A stretch of 7,040 nt of DNA from Ignavibacteriaceae bacterium (GTDB lineage: Bacteria > Bacteroidota > Ignavibacteria > Ignavibacteriales > Ignavibacteriaceae), in NCBI GenBank assembly GCA_025455085.1, contig JALONF010000097.1, positions 1 through 7,040 on the forward strand, given 5' to 3'. The position numbers and the translations under genes are program-made. Shown one piece after another: positions 6,595 to 7,040 of this stretch (position 1 is the first letter of the stretch; each line of letters begins with the position of its first letter). The notes under the pieces are model-generated. The model had not been told where the DNA came from. It saw only the letters and a list, made by a program, of their open reading frames with translations, and searched no databases.

Positions 6595-7040
6595 TCGATT
6601 ACTTCTTTTGATTCAAGATTGAACCTATCACCATCAATTAATAAGTGCATTATTAAATTCTCACCCCCAAGATTTCCGTTCTTGTCCAGTCTAACATCGC
6701 GACAATTTGTTGCATCGAATATCATTACCTGATTCTCACCAATCACTTCAATCGTTTCATCAGGATAAACAACAATACAAGTTGATTCATCAATTCCGAT
6801 TCCTAAAAAATTCGGATTTTCAAGGACAACACTTATTGACCTGTTTAATCTTTTTCTTCTAATGAAATGCTGATCGATGAACGCTGATTTTATAAAACCG
6901 AAACCTTCTTTGACTTCGACATTACCTTTTTGAATAGAGACGAAGATATCTGAAGAATCTTTATTAATTAATTCATTGCCAGTAATCATAAGTTTACTCA
7001 TCACTGCTGCACCCGCACTCGTTCCGCTAATCACTCCGCC
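6591..7040 (-). CDS. Cyanophycinase-like peptidase (S51 family), C-terminal part, truncated by window edge
   Basis: The open frame enters at the right edge with no start in view; 149 residues and the stop are present, a little over half of a typical family protein. Cyanophycinase cuts the storage polymer cyanophycin into beta-Asp-Arg dipeptides. The fragment begins GGVISGTSAGAAVMS, the nucleophile elbow, with the predicted catalytic Ser at fragment residue 8. IDQHFIRRKRLNRS at residues 55-68 carries Asp, Gln, the likely catalytic His58, and Arg at 62, 64 and 67. This spacing matches, from memory, the substrate-pocket residues described for Synechocystis CphB (D172, Q173, R178, R180, R183). 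LGIGIDESTCIVV at 79-91 is a further family motif. These features favour cyanophycinase over the shorter S51 relative PepE (alpha-aspartyl dipeptidase). Whether it is exported depends on the missing N-terminus. A GTG near the edge (7034) is internal, not the start, because conserved Gly-Gly precedes it. It overlaps the permease gene by four bases. Confidence 0.88.
   Translation of the reverse strand, partial: GGVISGTSAGAAVMSKLMITGNELINKDSSDIFVSIQKGNVEVKEGFGFIKSAFIDQHFIRRKRLNRSISVVLENPNFLGIGIDESTCIVVYPDETIEVIGENQVMIFDATNCRDVRLDKNGNLGGENLIMHLLIDGDRFNLESKEVIE

Larger units (their letters stand above)
1..7040 (-). other. Probable transcription unit: peptidase, permease, T9SS protein, regulator, receptor, exported protein
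   Basis: All six genes share one strand. The junctions, in transcription order, are a 4-bp overlap (ATGA), a 47-bp gap, a 57-bp gap with the inverted repeat, a 2-bp gap with a shared Shine-Dalgarno, and a 27-bp gap. Only the 57-bp gap has a candidate break, so the unit may be two: peptidase to T9SS protein, and regulator to exported protein. No convincing promoter is visible in the window, and both ends of the unit lie outside it. Confidence 0.5.

Noticed and set aside
6591..7034. Short complete gene starting at the GTG at 7034
   Set aside because: The frame continues upstream to the window edge through conserved Gly-Gly, and the family needs a further N-terminal half before the nucleophile motif. 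The gene is truncated by the window, not short.

Overview
This is an AT-rich bacterial window in which every gene that can be supported lies on the minus strand. The best clue to the organism is the C-terminus of the protein at 4019-5134. It carries a type IX secretion (T9SS) type A sorting domain of the form NYPNPFNPSTAIKF followed by a SGIYVYTL-type strand. This spelling is typical of the Ignavibacteriota/Chlorobiota side of the Bacteroidota-Chlorobi group. The carboxypeptidase-regulatory-domain TonB-dependent receptor and the weak ribosome binding sites fit that group. The assignment is by inspection only.

In transcription order (high to low coordinates) the window holds six genes. (1) 7040-6591: the C-terminal part of a cyanophycinase-like S51 serine peptidase, cut by the window edge. 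(2) 6594-5182: a YfcC/DcuC-type inner-membrane permease that overlaps gene 1 by four bases. (3) 5134-4019: a signal-peptide protein with a T9SS sorting domain and otherwise unknown function. (4) 3961-3098: a MurR/RpiR-family regulator (HTH plus SIS). (5) 3095-636: a TonB-dependent outer-membrane receptor whose Shine-Dalgarno lies in the last codons of the regulator gene. (6) 608-1: the N-terminal 202 residues of an exported protein of unknown function, cut by the left edge.

The only substantial non-coding features are a 57-bp gap at 3962-4018, which contains a perfect 14-bp inverted repeat, and two short gaps of 47 and 27 bp. No gap exceeds 300 bases. I saw no RNA gene, CRISPR array, transposase or attachment site.

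Taken together the genes look like a nutrient-acquisition locus. A peptidase with an intact cyanophycin-type substrate pocket, an inner-membrane carrier of a family linked to amino acids, an outer-membrane receptor and two exported proteins share one strand with a regulator. The working hypothesis (inference) is uptake and breakdown of cyanophycin or related aspartyl/arginyl peptides under control of an RpiR-type regulator whose ligand is probably not a sugar phosphate. No isoaspartyl dipeptidase is visible in the window, so the pathway is incomplete as seen.
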